DNA of 64,000 nt from NCBI GenBank assembly GCA_032622095.1, contig CP136061.1, positions 9,204,447 to 9,268,446 on the forward strand, given 5' to 3'. The DNA is from Siphonodentalium dalli (Eukaryota; Mollusca; Scaphopoda; Gadilida; Siphonodentaliidae). Under the pieces are notes generated by a model. That model saw only the letters and a list, made by a program, of their open reading frames with translations, made no database searches and had not been told where the DNA came from. Made by a program: the position numbers and the translations under genes. Position 1 is the stretch's first letter, and every line of letters begins with the position of its first letter. This document shows positions 45,281 to 54,879 of the stretch, piece by piece.

Positions 45281-46210
45281 ATGGCATCATTTGTTGCACC
45301 TCCTCCTGATAAATTTCTTGGGCGACAGGGTGATGATTTTGAAGGGTGGTTGGAACGGTTTGAATACTGGGCCCAAGTGTATGCACCAAAGAAATATTTA
45401 GAAATATTCCCTACATTACTGGGTGATGAAGCATTTTCAGTTTTTCGAGCCATACCAAAGGAAAAGAAAACAGAATGGGATAGGGTAATTGAGGTTTTTA
45501 TAGAGGCTTACTCTTCGGTGGCTTTCGTGGATGCATTTCGAGCTGAGCTGACAAATCGATCTCGGAAAACAGGTGAGAATCTAGCAGCGTATATTGGTGA
45601 ATTGCGGAGATTAGTGACAAAAGCTTATCCCAAATACAATGTGGAGGCAAAAGAGGATGTAGTTTTAACTCGGTTCCTTGCCGGTATTGGGGAAATAGGT
45701 ATGAAAATTCGGAGGAAAGAGCCAAAATCTGTTCAAAATGCATTAGAATTGGCTGCGAAATTGGAAGTTCGCAATAGTATTGAGAAAAAACACATTGCAG
45801 AAGTAAATATGATCCAAGCTCATGGGAACTCCCATGAGGCAAGTACTGAATTTGTTGCTCTTCAAAGTCAGCTCGACCGAATGCAAGAGCAGATAGCTGC
45901 ACTTAGTGTTTCAGATCGGGGTCAGCCACAATCTAGAGGGAGATTCTCTGCTATGGAGGGGGTCACCTGTTACGGTTGTCGTGGTATTGGTCATTTATAT
46001 CGTGAATGTCCCACTGTCTCAAAACAAAGGGGTCGTACGGGAGTTCAGAGAGGTAGCTCACACCCGCGAGGTCAAGGTCGTGGTCGAGGTTCATATTCAC
46101 GTGGATTTTACCCCCAAAACAGACAGCAATATGATTCAAGAGATTCAGGTCAAGATTTAAACAGACAGCGATATGATTCAAGAGATTCAGGTCAAGATTT
46201 AAACTATTAG
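45281..46210 (+). CDS. gag: Gag polyprotein of the Ty3 element
   Basis: 309 residues. Residues 10-170 resemble a retrotransposon capsid (DDFEGWLERFEYWAQVY, LLGDEAFSVFRAI, SVAFVDAFRAEL, LAAYIGELRRLV). A CCHC zinc knuckle CYGCRGIGHLYREC (230-243, C-x2-C-x4-H-x4-C) is the nucleic-acid-binding motif, followed by an Arg/Gly-rich tail. The last 30 residues are two copies of a 14-residue unit (RQQYDSRDSGQDLN / RQRYDSRDSGQDLN, 42-bp tandem duplication). The stop TAG at 46208 follows the slippery heptamer at 46198. It assembles the particle and packages RNA. Confidence 0.93.
   Translation: MASFVAPPPDKFLGRQGDDFEGWLERFEYWAQVYAPKKYLEIFPTLLGDEAFSVFRAIPKEKKTEWDRVIEVFIEAYSSVAFVDAFRAELTNRSRKTGENLAAYIGELRRLVTKAYPKYNVEAKEDVVLTRFLAGIGEIGMKIRRKEPKSVQNALELAAKLEVRNSIEKKHIAEVNMIQAHGNSHEASTEFVALQSQLDRMQEQIAALSVSDRGQPQSRGRFSAMEGVTCYGCRGIGHLYRECPTVSKQRGRTGVQRGSSHPRGQGRGRGSYSRGFYPQNRQQYDSRDSGQDLNRQRYDSRDSGQDLNY
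46198..46204 (+). promoter_or_regulatory. -1 ribosomal frameshift site TTTAAAC
   Basis: In gag phase it reads T-TTA-AAC, the classical X-XXY-YYZ heptamer, two codons before the gag TAG. A -1 slip continues CTA-TTA-GTG-GCT straight into pol. GGCTGGGATTGAGCCC, which can form short stems, starts 7-8 nt downstream. A second TTTAAAC in the same phase lies at 46156-46162 because of the 42-bp duplication; slipping there meets TGA within six codons. Confidence 0.8.
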
Positions 46211-49200
46211 TGGCTGGGATTGAGCCCGAAATGCCGGCCTCTGAAGTTAAACAATTGGGCGACGTGTCAGACTTAAAGAGTCTATCTTCTCTGATATTGG
46301 TCACTATTGATGGGGTACAAACCAAGGTATTAGTGGATACAGGTTCTTCAGTGTGTATAATTAGTGACAAATTTAGGAAGAGTCATGAGATATTGAGATC
46401 TAGAAAACTTATTCCAATCAAAATATCTGCTACATCTGTTAATGATCAACCTGTTGAATTACTGGGTGAATTAAGGATCTCAATATCAGTTGGTGCTAAA
46501 CAGTTTGATTATATGTTTCTTGTTGCTAACTGTGTAGCATTTCCGGCTCTTATAGGGTGGAATTTTATTAAGGATGCTGGAGGTGTCATTGACTCGCAAA
46601 CTGGTGTGCTGCAGATTGGAAATGAAGCAATTCCATTTCTCCCAAAATGGCGTGCATATCCTCAGGTCTGCTCAGTGTCTATGTTCAATGAAGAATGGAT
46701 TCCAGCCAGAAGTGAGAAGTTAATTAAGGTACGTTTAGAGTCAGCCCATAGTTATGACATTGTTTGTGATGGAATGACCGGTGTTATTGAACCAGATGGA
46801 ATTTTTCAGAATGACTGTGGTTTGATGATAGCTAGGTCAGCAGGTGTAGCTAAGGACTCCACAACTATAGCACATATTATGAATGTGAGCATGGCTCCGA
46901 TATTGCTAAATCAGAATACGCCATTGGGAAGTTTTCATTTGGCCGTTGATTCAGGTACAAAAATTGCTCGAGTAGGTGTGTATGAATTGTTTAATGACAA
47001 AGTTTGTGACCAGAATATCAACGTAAATGTTGTGAACACAAACACTGAAATCGATAAGGTGAGTTTGAATGTGGATATTAATTATCAAAAGTTAACACAT
47101 TCCCAAAGACGTAAAGTAGACAAATTAATTGTCGATTACCAAGATGTGTTTAGCACAGGTCCCGATGACCTTGGTAGAACAGGGTTGGTCAAACATGTGA
47201 TAAATACTGGCAATGAGAGACCAATAAAACAACCCCCACGGCGTATTCCTCATGGTTTAAGGAATGAAGTTGATGGAACGTTATCACAAATGATTCAGTC
47301 AGGGATTGTCGAACCCAGTCAAAGTCCATGGTGTTCTCCAATAGTGCTAGTGAGAAAAAAAGATGGATCACTACGGTTTTGCATTGATTATAGGCGTGTA
47401 AACGCCATTACACAGAAAGACGCACACCCTTTACCACGCATTGATGACTGTATCGATACTCTATCTGGTGCAAAGTTTCTAAGTACGATTGATATGGCGT
47501 CATGTTATTGGCAGATTAACATGGATGAGTCTGATAAAAGCAAGACAGCTTTTTCAACAGGAACTGGATTGTATCAATTTAACGTTTTACCTTTCGGTTT
47601 GTCCAACGCTCCGGCTACCTGCCAACGCTTAATGGAAATGGTTCTGACAGGAATGAATTGGAGAAACTGTCTGGTCTATATTGACGACGTGATTTTGTTC
47701 ACTTCAGATTTTGAGTCTCATTTGGAAGCTTTATCTGAAGTCTTTACTCGCCTCAGAAGTGCCGGCTTAAAAGCAAAACCTGTCAAATGTCATTTGTTCC
47801 AGGATAAAGTAACTTTCTTGGGTCACCAGGTTTCGGCACAAGGTGTAGAACCAGATTTCACAAATATTGAGAAGGTAAGGATGTTCCCTGTTCCCTTAAC
47901 AGTGAAAGAAGTTAAGAGTTTTCTGGGCTTAGCATCTTATTATCGACGTTTTATTCTTAATTTTTCTGATGTAGCATCGCCTCTTAATGAACTCATGAAT
48001 AAAGATGCTAAATTTGTATGGTCAAATGAATGTGCCAGAGCATTTGAGACGTTGAAAGTGAAACTAACAACTAAACCCATTTTAGCTTATCCAGATTTTA
48101 CTAAGCCATTTATAATTCAAACTGATTCATCAAATCAAGCAGTGGGCTCAGTGCTGTCACAACATTTGAATGGGAAGGAACATGTCATAGCATATGCAAG
48201 TGCCGCCCTGTCAAAAACAGCTAGGAGATGGAGCACTTATGACAGAGAATTTTGGGCAATTGTATGGGCAATCAGGCATTTTCGACCTTATCTGGTAGGA
48301 GTACATTTCGAAGTTTTTACTGATCATAAACCCCTAGTGAATTGCAGAGATCTGAAAGCTGGATCTGACCCAACTGGGAGAAGAGAAAGGTGGGCTATTG
48401 AGCTCTCAGCATATGATTTTGTGATTAGACACAAAGATGGAGTGGCGAATGGAAACGCAGATGCATTGTCAAGAATAATATTTGCTGAAAGGGAAACTCC
48501 AGGTGAGGCAGCATATAGCAGCTTCCCTCGGGGGATTCCGGTAGCTAATAAGAATGACTGCTCTTCTGGTGAGGTAGCATATAGCCGCTTCCCAGGAGTT
48601 AGTCAGGAAAACAATGACATATGTGCCACTACCATTGATCAGAAGGAAGGCTTGGTTGATTTCAAGAGAACACTTAATGGAATGGGTCATAAACAGGAAG
48701 CTGACCCGGATATACGACTGATTTTAGAGATGATGAAGGCCTCTGAGCCTAGCAGTAGACCAGGGTGCCCAGTTGGTTGTTCGAAAGTGTTGAGAAGTTT
48801 ATGGACACAGTGGAACAGACTGGTGTTGAAGGAGGGTATTCTTCATAGAAGTTGGGAAAATGAAATGGAGGGAGATAACTGGCTTCAAGCAGTGGTACCA
48901 TTGAGTTGTCGTGAAGAAGTTATAAAAGAAGCACATGATGGTTCATCTGGATGTCATTTGGGTATTGACAAGACAGTGCGGAAACTTCGTTCACGATTCT
49001 ATTGGTACAATATGGATAAAGATGTGGAACAGTGGTGTTTATCATGCCAAACATGTGCAGCATGCAAGCCTCCACTCCGGAAAGCACATCATGAGATGCA
49101 AGTGGATAGGGCAGGATATCCTTTTGAACGAGTAGCACTTGATATTGTTGGGCCTTTACCTCAGACAGAGAATGGAAACAGATTCATATTGGTAGTGTCT

Positions 49201-50358
49201 GATTATTTTACGAAATGGCCAGAAGCATTCGCTATAAAGGACCACACTGCAGAAACAGTAGCAAGGGTTTTGGTTCAAGAGGTATTTTGCCGATTTGGAA
49301 CCCCATCACAATTACATTCAGATCAAGGTGCCGAATTTACATCAAAGTTGTTTAAAAGTATGTGTGACTTGTTTGACATAGAGAAAACTCGGACAACACC
49401 ATATCATCCTCAGTCCGATGGATTGGTAGAAAGGTTAAACAGAACTCTCATTGGTATGCTTAGGTCTGTTATTGAGGATAACCAGAGAGAATGGGATCAG
49501 CATTTACCAACAGTTTTATTGGCATATCGATCTAGCGTTCACTCTTCTACTAAATTTACCCCTCATTTTCTCATGTTTGGCAGAGAGGTCACGCTTCCTA
49601 TAGATTTGATGTATGGAGGAAGTCACGAGAGGATTGATAATCTATCGGAATTTGCTGGAAAGCTCAGGAAGAGGTTAGACTTTAGTTTTGATAAGGTTCG
49701 GGATAATGCTAGGTCTGCTCAAGAGAGACAGAAACATTTCTTCGACAAGAGGAAACAAGGTCCAAATTATGCCATTGGTGATCTTGTTATGGTATACAAA
49801 CCATCTGCAAAGAAAGGTCAATGTCCAAAACTGTGTAAGAAATGGGTCGGTCCTTTCAAAATTATAAAGATAATATCTGATGTAGTTTATAAGGTTCAAA
49901 TGGTCGAAGGCCGGACACAGAAGGTTGTGCATTATGAGAGAATAACACCATTTAGGGGGGTTTACAATTCAGTTAGAAATAGAAACAATAACTCAGCAGC
50001 CAAAAGGACAAATAGTATGGGACAAGATAATGGGATCATACCTGACCATCGCCAGAACTCATATGTATCACACCATGGGACTTATCAAGCTATGGAGATT
50101 GAAAATGATTCCCATAACGATGAATCACCTGAAGCAGAGGTAAGTTCTGAGTCCTCTAGTGGTGATGAAGGTGAATCTCTGGGGTTACAGCCTCAAGCTC
50201 TGGTAACACAACTCCCCCGGTCTGACACGTTGCCCAATATCAGCCCTCGGTTGGATGAGGTAGTTGAGCCAACGGACAGTTGGAGATCACATAGAACACG
50301 TACTGGCAGACTGACAAGGAAGCCGGCTCGTTTGGAATCCTATCAGGTTTTCGATTAG
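46204..50358 (+). CDS. pol: Pol polyprotein: protease, RT, RNase H, integrase
   Basis: Residues are counted from the GTG at 46210 (1382 aa); translation probably enters by frameshift at 46204. Aspartic protease: VLVDTGSSVCII (about 39-50). RT: SPIVLVRKKDGSLRFCIDYR, LPFGLSNAPATCQRLM and catalytic YIDD at 490-493. RNase H: TDSS at 638, YDRE near 677, FTDHKPL near 703, NADALSR near 750. Integrase: His/Cys zinc motif (H909...H, CQTC), then D978 (ALDIVGPLP), D1038 (HSDQGAEFT) and E1074 (VERLNRT), that is D,D-35-E. A GPF module at about 1214 (WVGPFKIIKI) follows. The C-terminal 130 residues are disordered and acidic. No stops or frameshifts and all catalytic residues present, so it is plausibly active. 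Confidence 0.96.
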   Translation, partial: LLVAGIEPEMPASEVKQLGDVSDLKSLSSLILVTIDGVQTKVLVDTGSSVCIISDKFRKSHEILRSRKLIPIKISATSVNDQPVELLGELRISISVGAKQFDYMFLVANCVAFPALIGWNFIKDAGGVIDSQTGVLQIGNEAIPFLPKWRAYPQVCSVSMFNEEWIPARSEKLIKVRLESAHSYDIVCDGMTGVIEPDGIFQNDCGLMIARSAGVAKDSTTIAHIMNVSMAPILLNQNTPLGSFHLAVDSGTKIARVGVYELFNDKVCDQNINVNVVNTNTEIDKVSLNVDINYQKLTHSQRRKVDKLIVDYQDVFSTGPDDLGRTGLVKHVINTGNERPIKQPPRRIPHGLRNEVDGTLSQMIQSGIVEPSQSPWCSPIVLVRKKDGSLRFCIDYRRVNAITQKDAHPLPRIDDCIDTLSGAKFLSTIDMASCYWQINMDESDKSKTAFSTGTGLYQFNVLPFGLSNAPATCQRLMEMVLTGMNWRNCLVYIDDVILFTSDFESHLEALSEVFTRLRSAGLKAKPVKCHLFQDKVTFLGHQVSAQGVEPDFTNIEKVRMFPVPLTVKEVKSFLGLASYYRRFILNFSDVASPLNELMNKDAKFVWSNECARAFETLKVKLTTKPILAYPDFTKPFIIQTDSSNQAVGSVLSQHLNGKEHVIAYASAALSKTARRWSTYDREFWAIVWAIRHFRPYLVGVHFEVFTDHKPLVNCRDLKAGSDPTGRRERWAIELSAYDFVIRHKDGVANGNADALSRIIFAERETPGEAAYSSFPRGIPVANKNDCSSGEVAYSRFPGVSQENNDICATTIDQKEGLVDFKRTLNGMGHKQEADPDIRLILEMMKASEPSSRPGCPVGCSKVLRSLWTQWNRLVLKEGILHRSWENEMEGDNWLQAVVPLSCREEVIKEAHDGSSGCHLGIDKTVRKLRSRFYWYNMDKDVEQWCLSCQTCAACKPPLRKAHHEMQVDRAGYPFERVALDIVGPLPQTENGNRFILVVSDYFTKWPEAFAIKDHTAETVARVLVQEVFCRFGTPSQLHSDQGAEFTSKLFKSMCDLFDIEKTRTTPYHPQSDGLVERLNRTLIGMLRSVIEDNQREWDQHLPTVLLAYRSSVHSSTKFTPHFLMFGREVTLPIDLMYGGSHERIDNLSEFAGKLRKRLDFSFDKVRDNARSAQERQKHFFDKRKQGPNYAIGDLVMVYKPSAKKGQCPKLCKKWVGPFKIIKIISDVVYKVQMVEGRTQKVVHYERITPFRGVYNSVRNRNNNSAAKRTNSMGQDNGIIPDHRQNSYVSHHGTYQAMEIENDSHNDESPEAEVSSESSSGDEGESLGLQPQALVTQLPRSDTLPNISPRLDEVVEPTDSWRSHRTRTGRLTRKPARLESYQVFD

Positions 50359-50658
50359 GAAGTTCTTGTAATAACTCTTGATATACTGATTTTACAATCT
50401 GTCATACTGTTATTGTTAGTAGCATATGATAAAATAATTTTAATTTGTATAGATTGGTGTCAAACAAGGAAAGTAATAATAATTATTATTATGACAATAT
50501 GTACAGTTGGAGACTTTTAAATTGTAAAGTTGTTCTGTGTCATAGGACGAGCATATAACTCGGTGACATTGTATATAAGTTAACTAACAGAGTAGTTGTC
50601 AAGATTTCCAGGTTCTAGTATGGTTTTGATGTCCGAACATGTGGACATGTTCTTGTTG

Positions 50659-50671
50659 AGGCATGGAGGAA
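50659..50671 (+). promoter_or_regulatory. Polypurine tract
   Basis: AGGCATGGAGGAA directly precedes the 3' LTR. It is purine-rich, with a C and a T inside; this is the expected plus-strand priming position. Confidence 0.6.
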
Positions 50672-50897
50672 TGTAATGAACTACGAAAGGCTGATGAATG
50701 GTGTACACATCTGCGGATTGGAGTTGGCCTCTTGGGTCGACAGGAAGTGGGGCGAGACGGACGAAGAGCGAGTTGAACGGACAGAGATAAGCGGGAACGA
50801 GAGAGAGGGAAGAAAGGACGAGGAAAAGAGATACGATAGTGTGCGAAGGACAGAAGAGATCTAGGTGAGTTAAAGAGTATATTAGAGGGCCATTACA
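50672..50897 (+). repeat. 3' long terminal repeat
   Basis: 226 bp, same as 44007-44232 on base-by-base reading. It is followed by AAAATACG, the resumption of the 180-bp host repeat. Confidence 0.95.
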
Positions 50898-51168
50898 AAA
50901 ATACGACAATAGCTCCGGACAATCGAATTTATTGTGTCGGGCAAACAGGTCGCAAATCGGGTACGTCCAAATTTTCTCCTGAAAATTATTATTAATTTCA
51001 ACAATTTTGACGTTTTTGATTTGCTTACCTTCAGAGGAATCAGTTGGTAAATTATCCGTTAATATACTAACTATACAGTGGATATGATAACATCTGTGTA
51101 AGTATATGACATTTTCTTCAATTGATTAATGGATCACAATTAAACGCTATATTATTATATATTTTTTC
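50898..51168. other. Non-coding stretch
   Basis: Begins with the last bases of the split 180-bp repeat. Nothing else recognised. Confidence 0.4.
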
Positions 51169-51179
51169 GTGACACTGAC

Positions 51180-51306
51180 CACAGGCAGTCTGGCAGTGGT
51201 AGTTTTATAAAAAAAAAAGGACTATAAGTAAGAATGAAGTCATTTATTTACAACAACGGTCACATCATTCTCATGAAAAAGGTTTATAAAACTACCAAAA
51301 CCTGTG
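51180..51306. mobile_element. 127-bp hairpin MITE between 11-bp direct repeats
   Basis: CACAGG...TGGTAGTTTTATAAA at the left and the inverse TTTATAAAACTACCA...CCTGTG at the right. Direct repeats GTGACACTGAC lie at 51169-51179 and 51307-51317. The left arm carries about 8 extra bases. An 11-bp duplication is unusual, so part of it may be element sequence. Confidence 0.65.
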
Positions 51307-51317
51307 GTGACACTGAC

Positions 51318-52120
51318 AAACAACACAGTAAGCTGGTAAGTAACCAGGTCTGGCAAATGTAACCTTATGTAACCTTATGTTGTTAGTGGACGCTGGCTTC
51401 TATAGATGCCACTATATCCACCTCTGATTCTTCATCTTCTATTTCTCCGAACTCTCCTGCATTTTTTTTTTTTTTTTGATTGATCGTATCATGTGAGAAC
51501 ATCTACAATACTACATCTATCTATATCTATATACCCCATGGCCATGCCCTCAATGAACTGAGGATTATTAGGGGGCGCATGAATAAAAGATAATTACATG
51601 GGTGAAAGATTTTTTTTGTTTTTTTGTTTATTATTAAAATCAGAGCATTTGAGTTCTATATACCATTCTTTTGACACTATCAATTTCAATATCAATCATG
51701 ACTATGGTGATCGGGCTGGTGGTGGTTTTGTGGAGGAGCCCTGCTTGCCCTTACAAGTTACAGGGTTCATAGAAGTGACTGTGGAGGGCATCCTTAAACA
51801 TACAGCTACAATAGCTGTGTTCAGATAACCTAGCTGTATTCAGCTATATAATATACTCTCAAACCGGCTGTTTTTCGATAATAAACTAGAAGCGCTAATT
51901 TGCGCATCGAAATTAGGCTACCATATTCTCCGGCCACCCTCAACCAAATCAAAACTGTCGCTTGTTTTCTGAAAAAGTGTTGTCTTTTGTCGACACGGCG
52001 ATGCTGATTTTGTATGAAAACTTACTACGGCGGTCGATGTCATCATGTCAGTAAATATTCTGGGGACTATGCTAAATGCATTCATTAAGGACTTTGCTAT
52101 TATAAAAACATGATCAAAAA
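51318..52120. other. Non-coding stretch
   Basis: Contains a T homopolymer near 51462-51477 and an ATCTAT microsatellite. No gene; the plus frame at 51598-51828 has no motif. Confidence 0.4.
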
Positions 52121-52229
52121 TTGTTAGGCCAAAGCATTCTCTTATATATGCGATGCAACCTATGGTCGACTCATATATAAGAGGGTCTTTAATGCTGCAC
52201 CAGCACAGCTCCCATCATTAAAGGGTTAA
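52121..52229. mobile_element. Right-end fragment of the TTAA palindrome MITE family
   Basis: TTGTTAGGCC, a degenerate copy of the palindrome (52132-52185), then TTTAATGCTGCACCAGCACA and CTCCCATCATTAAAGGGTTAA ending at 52229. The left half is missing. It supplies the intact right terminus that the copy at 10155-11398 has lost. Confidence 0.75.
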
Positions 52230-52283
52230 CTGGGAAGTTTATCATCTCTTTCCAGCTTTCCTATTTCAAAATGATTTCTACAG

Positions 52284-52718
52284 ATGGCAGTTACAAAGTT
52301 GGAGACATATCAAGTGTCTTATCCAGTGTGGATTGCACCATGTGTCTTATCCGGTGTGGATTGTGTCTTATCCGGTGTGGATTGCACCAAAAAGAAATTC
52401 AAAAGAAAGCTCCCGAACACAGATGATGACAAAGAGAAGGGGTGTGATGAGCAAAACCATAAACTCTTCAAGCTATTTAGTATGCCGCCAGCAAAATCGT
52501 CAAAAAATGACAAATCCGCTGATCATGCTGCTAAAACTGTTCCAGAGAAAGGTGCTGACAAAATGACAAAAACAAATCACGTTCAAGAGAAGCATGTAGA
52601 GACTCCTGAAATCGTGAGTACAATGTGTACAGACAATACCTGCGGTTTTTGTTCGAATACTGAAAGCACTTCGGTGGATTTTACGCTATACAAAACTGTT
52701 ATTTACATGTATTATTAG
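52284..52718 (+). CDS. Hypothetical 144-codon ORF, doubtful
   Basis: MAVTKLETYQVSYPVW, then a segment encoded by a 21-28-bp tandem repeat (52314-52389, GTGTCTTATCCGGTGTGGAT three times), then Lys/Asp-rich sequence (KKKFKRKLPNTDDDKEKGCD) and a Cys-containing tail (MCTDNTCGFC). No domain recognised. It lies between a MITE fragment and a dispersed repeat whose start coincides with its last codons. It could be an exon remnant or chance. Confidence 0.2.
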   Translation: MAVTKLETYQVSYPVWIAPCVLSGVDCVLSGVDCTKKKFKRKLPNTDDDKEKGCDEQNHKLFKLFSMPPAKSSKNDKSADHAAKTVPEKGADKMTKTNHVQEKHVETPEIVSTMCTDNTCGFCSNTESTSVDFTLYKTVIYMYY

Positions 52719-54345
52719 CTCAACTTACTTTGTAAGTTTGAGCTATTGCCATGGCTTGGCGTCCGTCATCCGTGTGTCCGTCAACAATTTCCTTTGGCGC
52801 GGGCTACAGGTCGTATCTTTGGTCTGATCTTTATGAAATTTGTCATGAATGTTGACATTGACATGGCCGCTGGTGGCCATCTTGGATTTCAAAATTAAAT
52901 CCATTTGCTCGGGCTACAGGCCGTACTGTTTGTGTGATCATCATAAAATTTGTCATGAATGTTGACGAAGAAACTGAAGGAGGGGAAGAAAGGGCGAATA
53001 AAAGCACTCAATCACACATTAGCAGTACCTTAACCTACCTGTACAAATTTTGTATTCAGACATCGACACTGTATATACATGTATGACATACCGGTACGCA
53101 GCAATTATGGGGATGATGGTTACACTCCGAATGGAGGTTGCTCATAAGTGAGTGCAAAGAAGAAGAAGTGTAAGTGTAAGTTGACATTTACATGTAGATG
53201 GGAAACGAGTAATTTTAGGATCATTCGGCCAAAAAACATGGCCGCTGGTGGCCATCTTGGATTTTACTCTTTGCATCACTAAATCCTTTGACACATCCTA
53301 CAGACCACATCTCTGATCCGATCATCACCAAACTTCATATCGATCATCGGGGTGACCTCTAGATGGGAAAGAGTCATTTTGGGGTCATTTGGCCAAAAAA
53401 CATGGCCGCCATCAGCCATCTTGGATTTACTCTTTGCATCACTAAATACTTTGGCGCGGGCTACAGGTCGTATCTTAGGTCTGATATTTATGAAATTTGT
53501 CATGAATGTTGACATTGACATGTAGATGGGAACGAGTCATTTTGGGGTCATTCGGCCAAAAAACATGGCGTCTGGTGGCCATCTTGGATTTCAAAATTAA
53601 ATCCATTGGCGCGGGCTACATGCCGTACTGTTTGTGTGATCATCATTAAATTTGTCATGAATGTTGACATTTACATGTAGATGGGAACGAGTAATTTTAG
53701 GATCATTCGGCCAAAAAACATGGCCGCCGGCAGCCATATTGGATTTTACTCTTTGCATCACTAAATACTTTGACACACCCTACATACCACATCCCTAATC
53801 TGATCATCAGCAAACTTCATATGGATCATCGGGGTGACCTCTTGATGGGAACGAGTCATTTTGGGGTCATTCAGCAAAATTATATGGTCACCAATGGCCA
53901 TTTTGGATTTTACTCTTTGTATGACTAAATATTTCTACAAAATCCATTAGCATGGGTTATAGACCGATCTGTTTGTTTGATCTTCATGAAATTTGTTATG
54001 GATGTTGACATTGACATGTAGATGTGAACAAGTCATTTTGGGGTCATTCGGCAAAAAAACATGGATTGCCGGTGGCCATTTTAGAATTTACTTTTTGCAT
54101 CACTAAATCCTTTGGCACACCCTACAGACCACATTCCTGATCCGATCATTATGAAACTTGTCATGAATGTTGATATTGACATGTAGATGGGAACAAGTCA
54201 TTTTGGGGGTATTGGTCTCTCTTCACATTTCCATTTTGTCTTACTTAGACATTTCAATTAGCTCCTTTCCTAATTCCTCCATTAACTGTCAACCATTAAA
54301 TTATTCCCCTACCTAAGTTGAGCTACAGTGTCATTGACACTTTCA
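52715..54345. repeat. Long dispersed repeat with internal 170-bp units, copy 1
   Basis: Bounded by TTAGCTCAACTTAC at the left and TAAGTTGAGCTACAGTGTCA at the right, an inverted TAGCTCAACTTA/TAAGTTGAGCTA pair. Inside are about eight units with GCGGGCTACAGGTCGTA, GAAATTTGTCATGAATGTTG, ACATGTAGATGGGAACGAGT, CATTCGGCCAAAAAACATGG and GCCATCTTGGATTTTACTCT. It is interrupted at 52967-53179. Related copies lie at 54880-55565 and 57848-58739. No coding capacity; a non-autonomous element of unknown type. Confidence 0.85.
52967..53179. mobile_element. 213-bp insertion in the dispersed repeat, flanked by GTTGAC
   Basis: GTTGAC at 52961-52966 and 53180-53185 brackets sequence absent from sister units, from GAAGAAACTGAAGGAGGGGA to GAAGTGTAAGTGTAA. 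Sister units read ATGTTGACATT across the site. It has no inverted ends and its origin is unknown. Confidence 0.55.
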
Positions 54346-54372
54346 TTTTATTTTATTATTATTATTATTTAT

Positions 54373-54471
54373 GAAATATCTCATTCGTGTCTGGAAAGAA
54401 ATATCAAATTTTCACCAGCGGGCAGCCAGTGAAAATTTAATATTTCTTTCCAGACACGAATGAGATATTTC
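54373..54471. repeat. Near-perfect hairpin, about 47-bp arms
   Basis: GAAATATCTCATTCGTGTCT starts the left arm and its inverse ends the right arm. There is one mismatch (ATATC/ATATT) and a turn at about 54422. It follows an ATT microsatellite. Confidence 0.9.
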
Positions 54472-54879
54472 AGGTATTCAAACAAAAACTGTAGGTGTTG
54501 TTTTTGTTATATGCACCTTATTAATGCTTAAAACCCACTTGCGCGTCTATCTATTGTTGTTGCTTGAGTATTATCCCGACGAATGACTTCCACCGAAGAC
54601 GCCGAGGTGTCAGCTCACCGAGGTGGTAATTATTTTGCGAGTCATTATTAGCTCAACTGTTCATTATCTAAATAATGACCGGTAAAATAATGACCACATC
54701 GGGAAGAGGAATAAACACTCCTGGTTAAGTGATCCTGCTTTTATGCTGGTGGGTCCTGGTGAATTACTATGATGTTGGTAGAGCAAAGTGATGCTATTTT
54801 GAAAATATATAGTTATTTTTTCTTAGTTGTCATTTTCACGACCTGTGGCTAATATGAACGAATGGAGAAAAGCCATTAT
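54472..54879. other. Non-coding stretch
   Basis: Contains an isolated ATTAGCTCAACT near 54648, perhaps a scrap of the neighbouring dispersed repeat. No gene. Confidence 0.4.

Larger units (their letters stand above)
44007..50897 (+). mobile_element. Full-length Ty3/gypsy LTR retrotransposon, structurally intact
   Basis: 6891 bp: 5' LTR 44007-44232, primer site 44234-44252, SGNH-like ORF 44439-45278, gag 45281-46210, pol 46204-50358 by -1 frameshift, purine tract 50659-50671, 3' LTR 50672-50897. The order protease-RT-RNase H-integrase places it in Ty3/gypsy (Metaviridae). The LTRs are 226 bp and I see no difference between them, and all frames are open, so insertion was recent and the copy may be competent. 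The target duplication is AAAA. There is no chromodomain and no envelope-like ORF after pol. Confidence 0.95.
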
